From: Actinomycetota bacterium
GTDB taxonomy: Bacteria; Actinomycetota; Actinomycetes; Actinomycetales; Microbacteriaceae
Assembly: GCA_018895315.1 (NCBI GenBank)
Contig: JAHIOK010000024.1
Location: 1 to 15,448, forward strand
DNA: 15,448 nt
Direction: 5' to 3'
This document shows positions 1 through 7,004 of the stretch, piece by piece. A model generated the notes under the pieces. The model did no database searches and had not been told where the DNA came from. It saw only the letters and a list, made by a program, of their open reading frames with translations. Made by a program: the position numbers and the translations under genes. Positions within the stretch are counted from its first letter, which is position 1. Every line of letters starts with the position of its first letter.

Positions 1-1891
1 CCCGCTCGCGGGCCGGAGTGAGGGGGTCGGACTCGGTGACCAGTAGGCAGAGCCCGGGAACCGAGCCTCGCCCCACACGACCTCGCAGTTGATGCAGTTG
101 CGACACGCCGAACCGATCGGCCTCGAGGATGACCATCGTCGAGGCGTTCGGGACGTCGACGCCGACTTCGATCACGGTGGTCGCGACGAGCACATCGATG
201 TCGCCCGCAGCGAAGGCCCGCATGATCGCGTCCTTCTCCTCGCCGGGCATGCGACCGTGCAGGGTGACGACACGGATGTCGGCGAATGCCGGGTTCAGCT
301 CGAGCATCGCGGCCGCCTGCACGACGCCCCAGCGAGCACGCTGGGGCTCCCCCGTCGCTTCGGGTTCGGGGGCGTCGACATCGTCGACATCCTTGCCGGG
401 TGCGGCTTCGGCGTCGATCGCGGGGCACACGACGAATACTTGGTAGCCCTTGGCCACCTCCTCCGCGACGCGCTGCCACACACGGCCGAACCACGCCGGT
501 TTCTCAGCCACCGGCGCGACGAACGTTTCGATGCCGGCACGTCCGGGCGGCATGGTGCGAATCGTGGATACGTCGAGGTCGCCGAAAACGGTCATGGCGA
601 CGGTGCGCGGAATCGGCGTCGCCGTCAGCACGAGTGCGTGCGGGCTCGTGCCCTTCGCCCGCAGAGTCTCTCTCTGCTCGACTCCGAAGCGGTGCTGCTC
701 ATCGACCACGACGAATGCGAGATCGGCGAAGGTCGTGGTGGCGCTGAGGAGGGCGTGGGTGCCGACGACGATCAGAGACTGTCCGGACGCGACGCGCAGA
801 GCGGCTTTGCGGCGTTCTGCCGCAGACATCTGACCGGTGAGCAGGGTCGGCATGAGCTCGGGCGCGAGCTGAGGCCCGAGCATCCGCGCGATCGAACGCA
901 GGTGCTGTCCTGCCAGCACCTCGGTCGGGGCGATGAGCGCGGATTGTCCGCCGGTCTGCGCGACCTGCAGCATCGCTCGGAGCGCAACCAGCGTCTTGCC
1001 CGAGCCCACCTCTCCCTGCACCAGCCGGTTCATCGGCCAGTCACCCTGCAGATCGGCTGCCACCTGGGTACCGACGGCCCCTTGATCGGGCGTGAGCTCG
1101 AACGGGAGCGCGCTGTCGAATCGCTCGAGCAGCGCTCCTGGCGGGCGTTTCGTCGCCGACAGCGCACGCACGAGCTGCCGTTGCTGCAGCAGGGCGGTCT
1201 GCAGCACGAGGGCCTCGTGCATCCGCAGTGTGTGGCGCGCGGGTCCGATCTGCTCCTCCACCTGCGGCCGGTGGATGTGCTCGATGGCATCCCTCGCGCG
1301 GAGCAGTTCGTGCCGCTGTCGCACGTCTTCAGGCAGCGGGTCATCGACCGGTCCGAGTCCGTCGAGGACGAGCTCGACGATCTTGGTGAACTGCCAGCTC
1401 GCGACCGTGGAGGTGGCGGGGTAGATGGGGATCGGGAGGTGCGCGTATGCCTCCGCGGTCATGCGCGCCTCGGTCTCATCGTCGAAGAGCTCGTAGTCGG
1501 GGTGGGCGAACTGCACACCACCGCGGTACTCGCTCACCTTTCCGGCAAAAATCCCCCGACGCCCGGGCTGGAGGTCCTTCAGCCGCCACGTCTGATTGAA
1601 GAACGTGAGTTTCACCTCGCCGCGCCCATCGCTGATGACGACCTCGAGGATCGAACCCTTGCGCTGCTGCATCCGTCGCTCGGCTGCGCTCTTGATCTGC
1701 GCGACGATGGTCACCTGTTCGCCGATCGTGAGCGAATCGATCGGGGTCAGCTCGCCCCGCTTCGCGTAGCGGCGCGGATAGTGCGAAAGAAGGTCTCCGA
1801 CGGTGCGCATGCCGAAAGCACGGCTCAGCGCCGACGCGGTTTTGCCCCCTACGGCACCGTCCAGGCGCGTCTCGAGCGTGAACTGCGACAT
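1..1891 (-). CDS. recG: ATP-dependent DNA helicase RecG (3' end beyond window)
   Basis: RecG is a superfamily 2 double-stranded DNA translocase that remodels stalled replication forks and branched recombination intermediates. The first 630 residues are in the window; the family is usually about 700-740 long, so only the C-terminal part is missing. The N-terminal wedge/OB region is about residues 1-160, including a DGRGEVKLTFFNQTW OB-fold stretch near 88-102. Helicase motifs follow: Walker A GEVGSGKT (293-300), DEQH box (397-400), TATP motif III (423-426) and QLRGRVGRG motif VI (601-609). An insertion rich in Asp, Pro and Glu (about 495-515) lies between helicase motifs. The ATG at 1891 is chosen because MSQFTLETRLDGAVGGKTA gives the expected family N-terminus. 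There is no Shine-Dalgarno, and a TAGACT box lies 7 nt upstream, suggesting a leaderless mRNA. It is divergent from rsmD. Identification is near certain. Confidence 0.97.
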   Translation of the reverse strand, partial: MSQFTLETRLDGAVGGKTASALSRAFGMRTVGDLLSHYPRRYAKRGELTPIDSLTIGEQVTIVAQIKSAAERRMQQRKGSILEVVISDGRGEVKLTFFNQTWRLKDLQPGRRGIFAGKVSEYRGGVQFAHPDYELFDDETEARMTAEAYAHLPIPIYPATSTVASWQFTKIVELVLDGLGPVDDPLPEDVRQRHELLRARDAIEHIHRPQVEEQIGPARHTLRMHEALVLQTALLQQRQLVRALSATKRPPGALLERFDSALPFELTPDQGAVGTQVAADLQGDWPMNRLVQGEVGSGKTLVALRAMLQVAQTGGQSALIAPTEVLAGQHLRSIARMLGPQLAPELMPTLLTGQMSAAERRKAALRVASGQSLIVVGTHALLSATTTFADLAFVVVDEQHRFGVEQRETLRAKGTSPHALVLTATPIPRTVAMTVFGDLDVSTIRTMPPGRAGIETFVAPVAEKPAWFGRVWQRVAEEVAKGYQVFVVCPAIDAEAAPGKDVDDVDAPEPEATGEPQRARWGVVQAAAMLELNPAFADIRVVTLHGRMPGEEKDAIMRAFAAGDIDVLVATTVIEVGVDVPNASTMVILEADRFGVSQLHQLRGRVGRGSVPGLCLLVTESDPLTPARER

Positions 1892-1898
1892 GGCATCG

Positions 1899-1904
1899 AG
1901 TCTA
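1899..1904 (-). promoter_or_regulatory. -10 box of recG (leaderless type)
   Basis: On the minus strand TAGACT (consensus TANNNT) ends 7 nt before the recG ATG, so transcription would start at or next to the A of the start codon. No Shine-Dalgarno and no clear -35 element are visible. This is inferred from spacing alone. Confidence 0.5.
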
Positions 1905-1952
1905 GGCATCGACATCCGACACTCCCGCCGGGTGCGCATCCAACGCCGCGGC

Positions 1953-1958
1953 TATCGT
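1953..1958 (+). promoter_or_regulatory. -10 box of rsmD (leaderless type)
   Basis: TATCGT ends six bases before the GTG at 1965, the spacing expected if transcription begins at the first base of the start codon. The six bases between are GAGGGG. They resemble a Shine-Dalgarno but lie too close to the start codon to act as one comfortably. No -35 element is recognised. Confidence 0.5.
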
Positions 1959-1964
1959 GAGGGG

Positions 1965-2579
1965 GTGACACGCATCATCGCCGGCCGCGCCGGTTCCATC
2001 TCACTCGAGGTGCCCGACGCGGGCACGCGACCCACCAGCGACCGCGTGCGGGAGTCGTTGTTCGGTGCTCTGGAGTCTGCCGACGCGCTGCGCGGTGCCG
2101 CGGTGCTCGATCTGTACGCGGGTTCGGGCGCCCTCGGGCTGGAAGCGGTGAGCCGCGGCGCGGCATCCGCCGATCTCGTCGAACGCGCACCGCGCGCCGC
2201 GGCCGTCGTTGAACGTAACGCCGCGCGGGTCGCGAAATCGGTCGGCGCAGATGCTGCGATCCGGGTGCATCGGGCGCCCGTCACGGCGTTCCTGAGCGGT
2301 GCACGCCGGCCTTTCGACGTTGTCTTCATCGATCCGCCGTACGACATAGCCGAGGAAGAGATCTCTGAAGTACTGGGACTCCTCGTGCCTGCGCTCGCGG
2401 GGAATGCCATCGTCGTGGTCGAGCGCGCGAAGCGATCACCCCAGCCCACCCTTCCGGAAGGACTCGCCCTTACCCGCGCGAAGCGGTACGGCGATACGAC
2501 GCTCTGGTGGCTCACCTTCGCCGCGTCCGACGAGGACGAAGCCTTCGAGGACTGGGCCGACGAGGACATCGCCGACTGA
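1965..2579 (+). CDS. rsmD: 16S rRNA (guanine(966)-N(2))-methyltransferase RsmD
   Basis: RsmD transfers a methyl group from S-adenosylmethionine to N2 of G966 (E. coli numbering) in 16S rRNA, acting on the small subunit near the P site. The protein is 204 residues. It begins MTRIIAGRAG, the typical family start. It has a TRPTSDRVRESLF substrate-side motif (21-33), the SAM-binding loop DLYAGSGALGLEA (49-61) and the catalytic DPPY (123-126). A strongly acidic tail (about 188-204) is extra to the core. The GTG at 1965 is preferred over the in-frame ATG at 1803, which would add about 54 residues lying inside the opposite recG gene and foreign to the family. The usual neighbour coaD is not adjacent here. 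The gene is divergent from recG and convergent with thiL, 10 nt away. Confidence 0.96.
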   Translation: MTRIIAGRAGSISLEVPDAGTRPTSDRVRESLFGALESADALRGAAVLDLYAGSGALGLEAVSRGAASADLVERAPRAAAVVERNAARVAKSVGADAAIRVHRAPVTAFLSGARRPFDVVFIDPPYDIAEEEISEVLGLLVPALAGNAIVVVERAKRSPQPTLPEGLALTRAKRYGDTTLWWLTFAASDEDEAFEDWADEDIAD

Positions 2580-2587
2580 TTCGGCGA
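2569..2587. terminator. Hairpin at the rsmD/thiL convergent junction
   Basis: TCGCCGA (2569-2575) and TCGGCGA (2581-2587) form a perfect 7-bp stem with a 5-nt loop, CTGAT, that contains the rsmD stop codon. It lies between two convergent genes whose stops are 10 nt apart, so it could terminate in both directions. There is no T-tract on either side, so function is uncertain. Confidence 0.4.
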
Positions 2588-2589
2588 CG

Positions 2590-3579
2590 CTACCCGGCGT
2601 GGGCATCCCAGTCGCGATAGGGGTCCCACCCGGTCGAGCCCTCGTACGGCGTCCCGTCAACCAGTACCCGCTCCCTCATCTCTGGCACGACACGACCGAT
2701 CGCGCGGAACCCGGCCGGAAGCGCTGTCTCTGCGGGGAATGAGGCAAGGAGCGCGTGGTCCTCGCCGCCCGAGAGCACGAGCGGCTCGTTCCCGAGTTGC
2801 GCGAGGTCGAAGTCGATCGTGACGCCGGAGGCCTCGGCCATCCGCGACGCGTCGAGCGCGAGCCCATCCGACACGTCCATCATCGCGGTGGCACCGGCGG
2901 CCGCAGCCAGGGGTCCTAGGACGATGGGGGGCTTCGGACGCAGCTGGGACGCGAGTGCCGTCTCGTCGTCCGCGCTCAGGGCCGCGTGATCGATGGCCAT
3001 GGGGGTGCCGGCGGCATCCCGGAATCTATCGAAGAGCACGGCGAGCCCCCGTGCGGCCACGCCGGCGTCACCGGCGAGAGCAACCACGTCGCCGACGCGA
3101 GCTCCGCTGCGGAGCACAGGAGCATGGCCGTCGAGAACGCCGAGCGCTGTCACCGCAATTGTCAGGGTCTCCGACACGGTCAGATCGCCGCCCTCGATGC
3201 GGCACCCGGGTGCCAGGGTCTCGCAGGCGGCGTGAAGACCGGAAGCGAGGTCCTCCACGAAGGAGAGCCGTGTCGCATCGGGCATTGCGAGCGCGACGAG
3301 GAGTGCGGTGGGGCGCGCACCCATGGCCGCGACATCGGCGAGGTTCACCGCGGCTGCCTTCCAGCCCAGGTCGAACGCACTCGACCACGCGAGGCGGAAA
3401 TCGGGACCGTGCACGAGCGTGTCGACCGTCGCCACGATCGAGCCGTGCGGTGCCGACAGCACGGCGGCGTCGTCGCCCGGGCCCACTTCTGCGGCGGACG
3501 GTCCCACGGTGTCGAGGATGCGGCGCAGAACCACGCCCTCAGACACCTCGCCAATGCGGGGGTCGGAATCGGTGGTCAT
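2590..3579 (-). CDS. thiL: Thiamine-monophosphate kinase ThiL
   Basis: ThiL phosphorylates thiamine monophosphate with ATP to give thiamine diphosphate, the last step of cofactor synthesis. The protein has 329 residues, a normal length. It shows the AIR-synthase-related fold: GPGDDAAVL (33-41), the Mg2+-binding TVDTLVHGPDF (51-61), NLADVAAMGARP (79-90), GGDL (130-133), MDVSDGLALD (234-243) and GGEDHALLA (271-279). The C-terminal region ends with aromatic residues (GWDPYRDW). The ATG at 3579 has no Shine-Dalgarno but has TAGCGT exactly six bases upstream, suggesting a leaderless mRNA. It is divergent from the DUF3515 lipoprotein gene and convergent with rsmD. No other thiamine gene is visible in the window. 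Confidence 0.96.
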   Translation of the reverse strand: MTTDSDPRIGEVSEGVVLRRILDTVGPSAAEVGPGDDAAVLSAPHGSIVATVDTLVHGPDFRLAWSSAFDLGWKAAAVNLADVAAMGARPTALLVALAMPDATRLSFVEDLASGLHAACETLAPGCRIEGGDLTVSETLTIAVTALGVLDGHAPVLRSGARVGDVVALAGDAGVAARGLAVLFDRFRDAAGTPMAIDHAALSADDETALASQLRPKPPIVLGPLAAAAGATAMMDVSDGLALDASRMAEASGVTIDFDLAQLGNEPLVLSGGEDHALLASFPAETALPAGFRAIGRVVPEMRERVLVDGTPYEGSTGWDPYRDWDAHAG

Positions 3580-3585
3580 CCCCCC

Positions 3586-3591
3586 ACGCTA
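3586..3591 (-). promoter_or_regulatory. -10 box of thiL (leaderless type)
   Basis: Minus-strand TAGCGT ends six bases (GGGGGG) before the thiL ATG, placing the predicted transcript start on the start codon. No -35 hexamer is recognisable. It is back to back with the box of the divergent DUF3515 gene at 3630-3635. Confidence 0.5.
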
Positions 3592-3629
3592 CCGGGGCGG
3601 CGCGGGGCGGAAACCACCGCCGAGGCGAT

Positions 3630-3635
3630 TAGCCT
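3630..3635 (+). promoter_or_regulatory. -10 box of DUF3515 gene (leaderless type)
   Basis: TAGCCT ends six bases (GGTGAG) before the GTG start at 3642, the same geometry as for rsmD and thiL. GGTGAG is Shine-Dalgarno-like but abuts the start codon. Confidence 0.5.
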
Positions 3636-3641
3636 GGTGAG

Positions 3642-4112
3642 GTGACCCGCCTCCGCCGCACGCTCGCCGCCGCGCTACTCCTGGCCGCGACCGGGCTCGC
3701 CGGCTGCACCTCCACGGTGTCGCTGACACCGGCCGCCGACGCCAACAACCCGAACTGTGCCACCGTGATGGTGCGCCTGCCCAGCACCCTGGCGGGACAG
3801 GATCGTCACTGGACCGACGCACAGGCCACGGCCGCGTGGGGAAGCCCCTCAACGGTGATCTTCTCGTGCGGCGTGACGCCGCCGGGACCCACCACACTGC
3901 CGTGCCAGACCGTCAACGGTGTGGACTGGATCATCGACGACTCGGACGCCCCGACCTACCGCTTCACGACGTTCGGGCGCACGCCGGCTTTCCAAGTTCT
4001 TGTCGATTACGACGTCGTCTCGGGCAATGACGCCCTCCAGGCGCTGGGCCCGAGCATCTCTCAGCTGCCGAAGGACGCACAGTGCACCGACAAGCCGACC
4101 GCGACCGGCTGA
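3642..4112 (+). CDS. DUF3515 family lipoprotein
   Basis: This is a predicted secreted lipoprotein of 156 residues. A basic start (MTRLRRT) and hydrophobic stretch lead to the lipobox LAGC (19-22), so Cys22 should be lipidated and the protein anchored to the outer face of the membrane. The mature part has four further cysteines (39, 76, 87 and about 149) that could form disulfides, and no enzymatic motif I can see. It matches the actinobacterial DUF3515 family, found beside ddl and thiL in related genomes; its function is unknown. The position beside D-Ala-D-Ala ligase suggests a cell-envelope link, but that is inference. The GTG at 3642 gives a complete signal peptide and lies six bases after a -10-like TAGCCT. 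The gene converges with ddl, with a 12-nt gap. Confidence 0.85.
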   Translation: MTRLRRTLAAALLLAATGLAGCTSTVSLTPAADANNPNCATVMVRLPSTLAGQDRHWTDAQATAAWGSPSTVIFSCGVTPPGPTTLPCQTVNGVDWIIDDSDAPTYRFTTFGRTPAFQVLVDYDVVSGNDALQALGPSISQLPKDAQCTDKPTATG

Positions 4113-4130
4113 TCGCTGCCGAGATCAGTC
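4107..4130. terminator. Inverted repeat spanning both stops of DUF3515 gene and ddl
   Basis: CTGATC (4109-4114) and GATCAG (4123-4128) are perfect inverted repeats around an 8-nt loop. A G-U and a G-C pair can extend the stem to 8 bp. The repeat holds the TGA of the plus gene and the TGA of ddl. It is a weak candidate bidirectional terminator without a T-tract. Confidence 0.3.
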
Positions 4131-5219
4131 CGCCGCGCGCGCGAGCGCGGTGTCGATGAGGTCGGAGATCAGTTCGGGGTAGGTCATGCCCGACGCGATC
4201 CAGCACTTCGGGAACATCGAGATCGGTGTGAAGCCGGGCATCGTGTTGAGCTCGTTGACGACAGGGCCGTCCGCCGTCAGGAAGAAGTCCACGCGCGCGA
4301 GACCCTGGCCTTCGACAGCGGCGAATGCCCGCAGCGCCATATCGCGCAACGACTGCGTCTCGACACCGGTGAGATCAGCGGGGCAGACGACATCGACGCC
4401 GTCTCCGCCGAGATATTTGCCTTCGAAGTCGTAGAACTCACGGGTCGTGAGTACGATCTCGCCGGGCAGTGACGCCCTGGTGGGATCTCCCCCGCGGCCC
4501 TCCAGCACGCCGACTTCGACCTCACGACCTGAGACACCCTGTTCGATGAGCACCTTGTCGTCTTCGGCCAAGGCGACTGCCATCGCCTCCGCGAGCTCGT
4601 CGGGACCGTGCACTTTCGACACACCGACACTCGACCCCGCACGGGCCGGCTTGACGAACCACGGCAGCGGCAGGTGCTCGGCGCGCGAACGCACGGCCGC
4701 GGCATCCTGAGTCCACTCGTGCGCGCGCACCGTGATCCACGGCGCGACCGGTACGCCGGCTTCCTGAAGCACGACCTTCATGAAGTGCTTGTCCATGCAC
4801 AGCGCAGAATCGAGCACTCCGCCACCGGCGTAGGGCAGTTCCAGTGTGTCGAAGAATCCCTGGATGGTGCCGTCCTCACCGTGCGGTCCGTGCAGGATCG
4901 GCAGCACCACATCCACGACGCCGAGCGCGTCGATCGAGCCGTCGGCGCGGCGCACACGAAGTTCACGCACTCCGGATGCCTCGGGCCACAGGATACGGGT
5001 GCCGTTGTCGGCGACCTCGGGCATGTGCGCGGGGTCCAGCGCGAACTTGTCGGGATCGTCGTCCTCGAGGACGAAGGCGCCCTCGCGCGTGAGCCCGAGC
5101 GGGATTACGCGATAACGGTCACGGTTGATCGCGCGGAGCACGCCCCCCGCCGTTGCGGAACTGATCGAGTGCTCGCTGGAGCGACCTCCAAAGAGCACCG
5201 CCACCGCCGGCTTGTCCAT
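4125..5219 (-). CDS. ddl: D-alanine--D-alanine ligase
   Basis: Ddl joins two D-alanines using ATP, making the dipeptide added to UDP-MurNAc-tripeptide during peptidoglycan synthesis in the cytoplasm. The protein has 364 residues. It contains the N-terminal VLFGGRSSEHSIS (8-20), HGPHGEDGTIQG (110-121), the ATP-grasp lysine region FVKPARAGSSVGVSKV (188-203), the omega-loop FYDFEGKYL (262-270) and the Mg2+-binding NELNTMPGFT (322-331). The Lys-Tyr in the omega loop is the D-Ala/D-Ala type, not the His form of vancomycin-resistance D-Ala-D-Lac ligases. The start at 5219 is preferred over an ATG at 5252 because AGAGG lies 7 nt upstream and the family N-terminus begins here. It is the last gene of the leu-mur operon and overlaps the end of gpsA by 101 nt. 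Confidence 0.96.
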   Translation of the reverse strand: MDKPAVAVLFGGRSSEHSISSATAGGVLRAINRDRYRVIPLGLTREGAFVLEDDDPDKFALDPAHMPEVADNGTRILWPEASGVRELRVRRADGSIDALGVVDVVLPILHGPHGEDGTIQGFFDTLELPYAGGGVLDSALCMDKHFMKVVLQEAGVPVAPWITVRAHEWTQDAAAVRSRAEHLPLPWFVKPARAGSSVGVSKVHGPDELAEAMAVALAEDDKVLIEQGVSGREVEVGVLEGRGGDPTRASLPGEIVLTTREFYDFEGKYLGGDGVDVVCPADLTGVETQSLRDMALRAFAAVEGQGLARVDFFLTADGPVVNELNTMPGFTPISMFPKCWIASGMTYPELISDLIDTALARAAD

Positions 5220-6231
5220 TCTGCGTCCTCTCACCCTTGGGGGTGTCGTCATCCGTCGTCAGGTGCGGCGCGATATCTCGCGGATTCATCGTGCCATCCA
5301 GCACGCGCTTGACCTGCTCGACGATCGGCATCGCCACGCCCGCCTCTCGAGCGAGCTGAAGAATCGGTGCCACCGAGGCGAGACCCTCGGCTGTCTGGTT
5401 CATCTGCTTGACGACATCCTGGAAGCTGTAGCCCTGTCCGAGGAGGCGTCCCGCGGTGTTATTCCGGCTCAGCGGTGACTGGCAGGTCGCGATGAGGTCG
5501 CCGAGGCCCGCGAGGCCCTGCAGTGTCTCGGGCTGAGCGCCTTGCGCGACCGCGAAGTCGGTCATCTCGACGAGACCGCGCGTGATGATCGACGCCTTCG
5601 TGTTCTCGCCGTAGCCGACACCGTCGACGATGCCGATCGCGACGGCGATCAGGTTCTTCAGCACGCCGCCGAACTCCGTGCCGATGACGTCGGTGTTCAC
5701 AAATGTGCGGAAATAGGCGTTGCGCGCGCGTCGGGCCACGGCATCAGCGGTCTCCTGGCTCGTCGACGAGATCACCGCGGCCGTGGGCTGTTCACGGGCG
5801 ATCTCGAGGGCGAGGTTGGGGCCGGATGCCACCGCGATGCGCGAAGGATCGCAGCGCAACTCCTGCTCGATCACCTGACTCATCCGAAGCCCGGTGCGCT
5901 TCTCGACCCCCTTCATCAGCGAGACGACGGGAGCATCCGATTGCGCCAGCAGCGGGCGCACACCCTTGAGTCCCTGACGCAACGACTGGCTCGGCATCGA
6001 GAGGTAGACCTGCTCGGCACCGTCGAGCGCCTCCGCGAGGCTGTGTGTCGCGGTCATGCTCCGCGGAAGGTTGATCCCCGGGAGGTACTCGCTGTTGCGC
6101 TTGGCTTCCCGGATCTCGTGCGCGAGTTCGGGGCGACGTGCCCACATCGTCACGTGTGCGCCGCCATCGGCGAGGATCTTGCCGAAGGTGGTCCCCCAGC
6201 TGCCGGCGCCGAGAACCGTCACCCGCGGCAT
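5119..6231 (-). CDS. gpsA: NAD(P)-dependent glycerol-3-phosphate dehydrogenase GpsA
   Basis: GpsA reduces dihydroxyacetone phosphate to sn-glycerol 3-phosphate, the backbone for phospholipids. The frame gives 370 residues. The Rossmann loop GAGSWGTT is at 8-15, LMKGVE at 105-110, ASGPNLALEIA at 135-145 and the catalytic-lysine region GVLKNLIAVAIGIVDG at 189-204, followed by the G3P-binding NTKASIITRG (210-219). The recognisable domain ends near residue 330 (APHLTTDDD). The last 33 residues or so (338-370, Gly-rich then basic) are read out of frame across the start of ddl, so the tail looks like run-on coding rather than part of the enzyme fold. The ATG at 6231 gives the canonical MPRVTVLGAG start. 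The plsC stop lies 7 nt upstream and only a weak Shine-Dalgarno (AACGAG) is present, so translational coupling is likely. Confidence 0.95.
   Translation of the reverse strand: MPRVTVLGAGSWGTTFGKILADGGAHVTMWARRPELAHEIREAKRNSEYLPGINLPRSMTATHSLAEALDGAEQVYLSMPSQSLRQGLKGVRPLLAQSDAPVVSLMKGVEKRTGLRMSQVIEQELRCDPSRIAVASGPNLALEIAREQPTAAVISSTSQETADAVARRARNAYFRTFVNTDVIGTEFGGVLKNLIAVAIGIVDGVGYGENTKASIITRGLVEMTDFAVAQGAQPETLQGLAGLGDLIATCQSPLSRNNTAGRLLGQGYSFQDVVKQMNQTAEGLASVAPILQLAREAGVAMPIVEQVKRVLDGTMNPRDIAPHLTTDDDTPKGERTQNGQAGGGGALWRSLQRALDQFRNGGGRAPRDQP
5227..5231 (-). promoter_or_regulatory. Shine-Dalgarno deciding the ddl start
   Basis: AGAGG on the minus strand lies 7 nt upstream of the ddl ATG at 5219 and inside the gpsA reading frame. 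It supports 5219 over the upstream in-frame ATG at 5252, and lets ddl be initiated independently within the overlap. Confidence 0.65.
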
Positions 6232-6238
6232 CTCGTTC

Positions 6239-7000
6239 TTAGGACTCAAGTCGCCCCGTTTCCTGCTGACCGTGCGCCGTCGGGTTCCAGCGCTCGGGAG
6301 GGGCGGGGATACCGCGGATGTCGGACAGCAGCCCGGCGACGGCATCCATGACCTTCGTCGTGCCCGCGTTGAGCGAGGCGGGGGAATTCGGATGCTCGGC
6401 GAACTCGCTCAAGTCGACGGGCGGCCCGAACACCACGGTCACCGGTTTGCGCAGGGGCCACAGCTTCAGTTTGCCGTACCGAGGCATGATCTCCTGGGCG
6501 CCCCAGTGCGCCATCGGGATCATCGGGATGCCGCCGGCCAGCGCCAGACGCACCGCACCGGTCTTGCCCCGCATCGGCCACAAGTCGGGATCGCGCGTCA
6601 GTGTGCCCTCGGTATAGACGATCACCCCACGCCCGTTCTTGACGAGTTCGCGCGATGTGTCGATCGTGAGCCGCGCCGCGGTCGACGAGGACGCGCGGGC
6701 CACCGGCACCATGTCCGTCGCCCGAAAGACCCAGCCGATCAGCGGGGAGCGGAACAGGCTCTCCTTCGCCATGAAACGTGGCGGACGCCCGAGGCGCCAC
6801 ACCGTCACCGCGACAATGAGAGGATCGAACTCGCTGTAGTGATTCGGCGCAACGACGTAGGCGCCATCGGTTGGCAGGTTCTCGGCGCCCTCGACAGTGA
6901 TCTTCGCGAAGATGCTCGTCAGCGGCACCACGATTCCGGCGAGGATCCGGAAGAGGAACGGTCGCTTCTCGCTCGATGTGGCGCGGTGCAGCTGAGCCAT
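6239..7000 (-). CDS. plsC: 1-acyl-sn-glycerol-3-phosphate acyltransferase (PlsC family)
   Basis: This is a PlsC-type acyltransferase expected to acylate lysophosphatidic acid to phosphatidic acid at the membrane, directly downstream in pathway from GpsA. The protein has 253 residues. A hydrophobic N-terminal segment (about 15-32) could be membrane-associated. The catalytic HX4D motif is NHYSEFD (53-59), followed by the family's YTEGT block, the equivalent of EGTR, and IPMIPMAHWG. The start at 7000 is chosen because an in-frame ATG at 7069 would lie inside murA and add a low-complexity Ser/Pro stretch. The murA stop is 4 nt upstream and no good Shine-Dalgarno is visible, so coupled translation is likely. 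Substrate position is inferred from the family; other lysophospholipids are possible. Confidence 0.88.
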   Translation of the reverse strand: MAQLHRATSSEKRPFLFRILAGIVVPLTSIFAKITVEGAENLPTDGAYVVAPNHYSEFDPLIVAVTVWRLGRPPRFMAKESLFRSPLIGWVFRATDMVPVARASSSTAARLTIDTSRELVKNGRGVIVYTEGTLTRDPDLWPMRGKTGAVRLALAGGIPMIPMAHWGAQEIMPRYGKLKLWPLRKPVTVVFGPPVDLSEFAEHPNSPASLNAGTTKVMDAVAGLLSDIRGIPAPPERWNPTAHGQQETGRLES

Positions 7001-7004
7001 TGGG

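Noticed and set aside
89..1960. Long plus-strand open frame of 623 codons
   Set aside because: It is the complement of recG. The minus-strand frame has all helicase motifs, and the plus frame is Arg/His/Asp-rich with no recognisable domain.
1803..1964. Upstream ATG start for rsmD adding about 54 residues
   Set aside because: The extension lies inside the opposite recG coding sequence, and MTRIIAGRAG at 1965 is the family start.
4447..4710. Vancomycin-type D-Ala-D-Lac ligase instead of an ordinary Ddl
   Set aside because: The omega loop has EGKYL, the Lys-Tyr of D-Ala-D-Ala ligases, and the operon holds housekeeping genes with no vanH or vanX partner.
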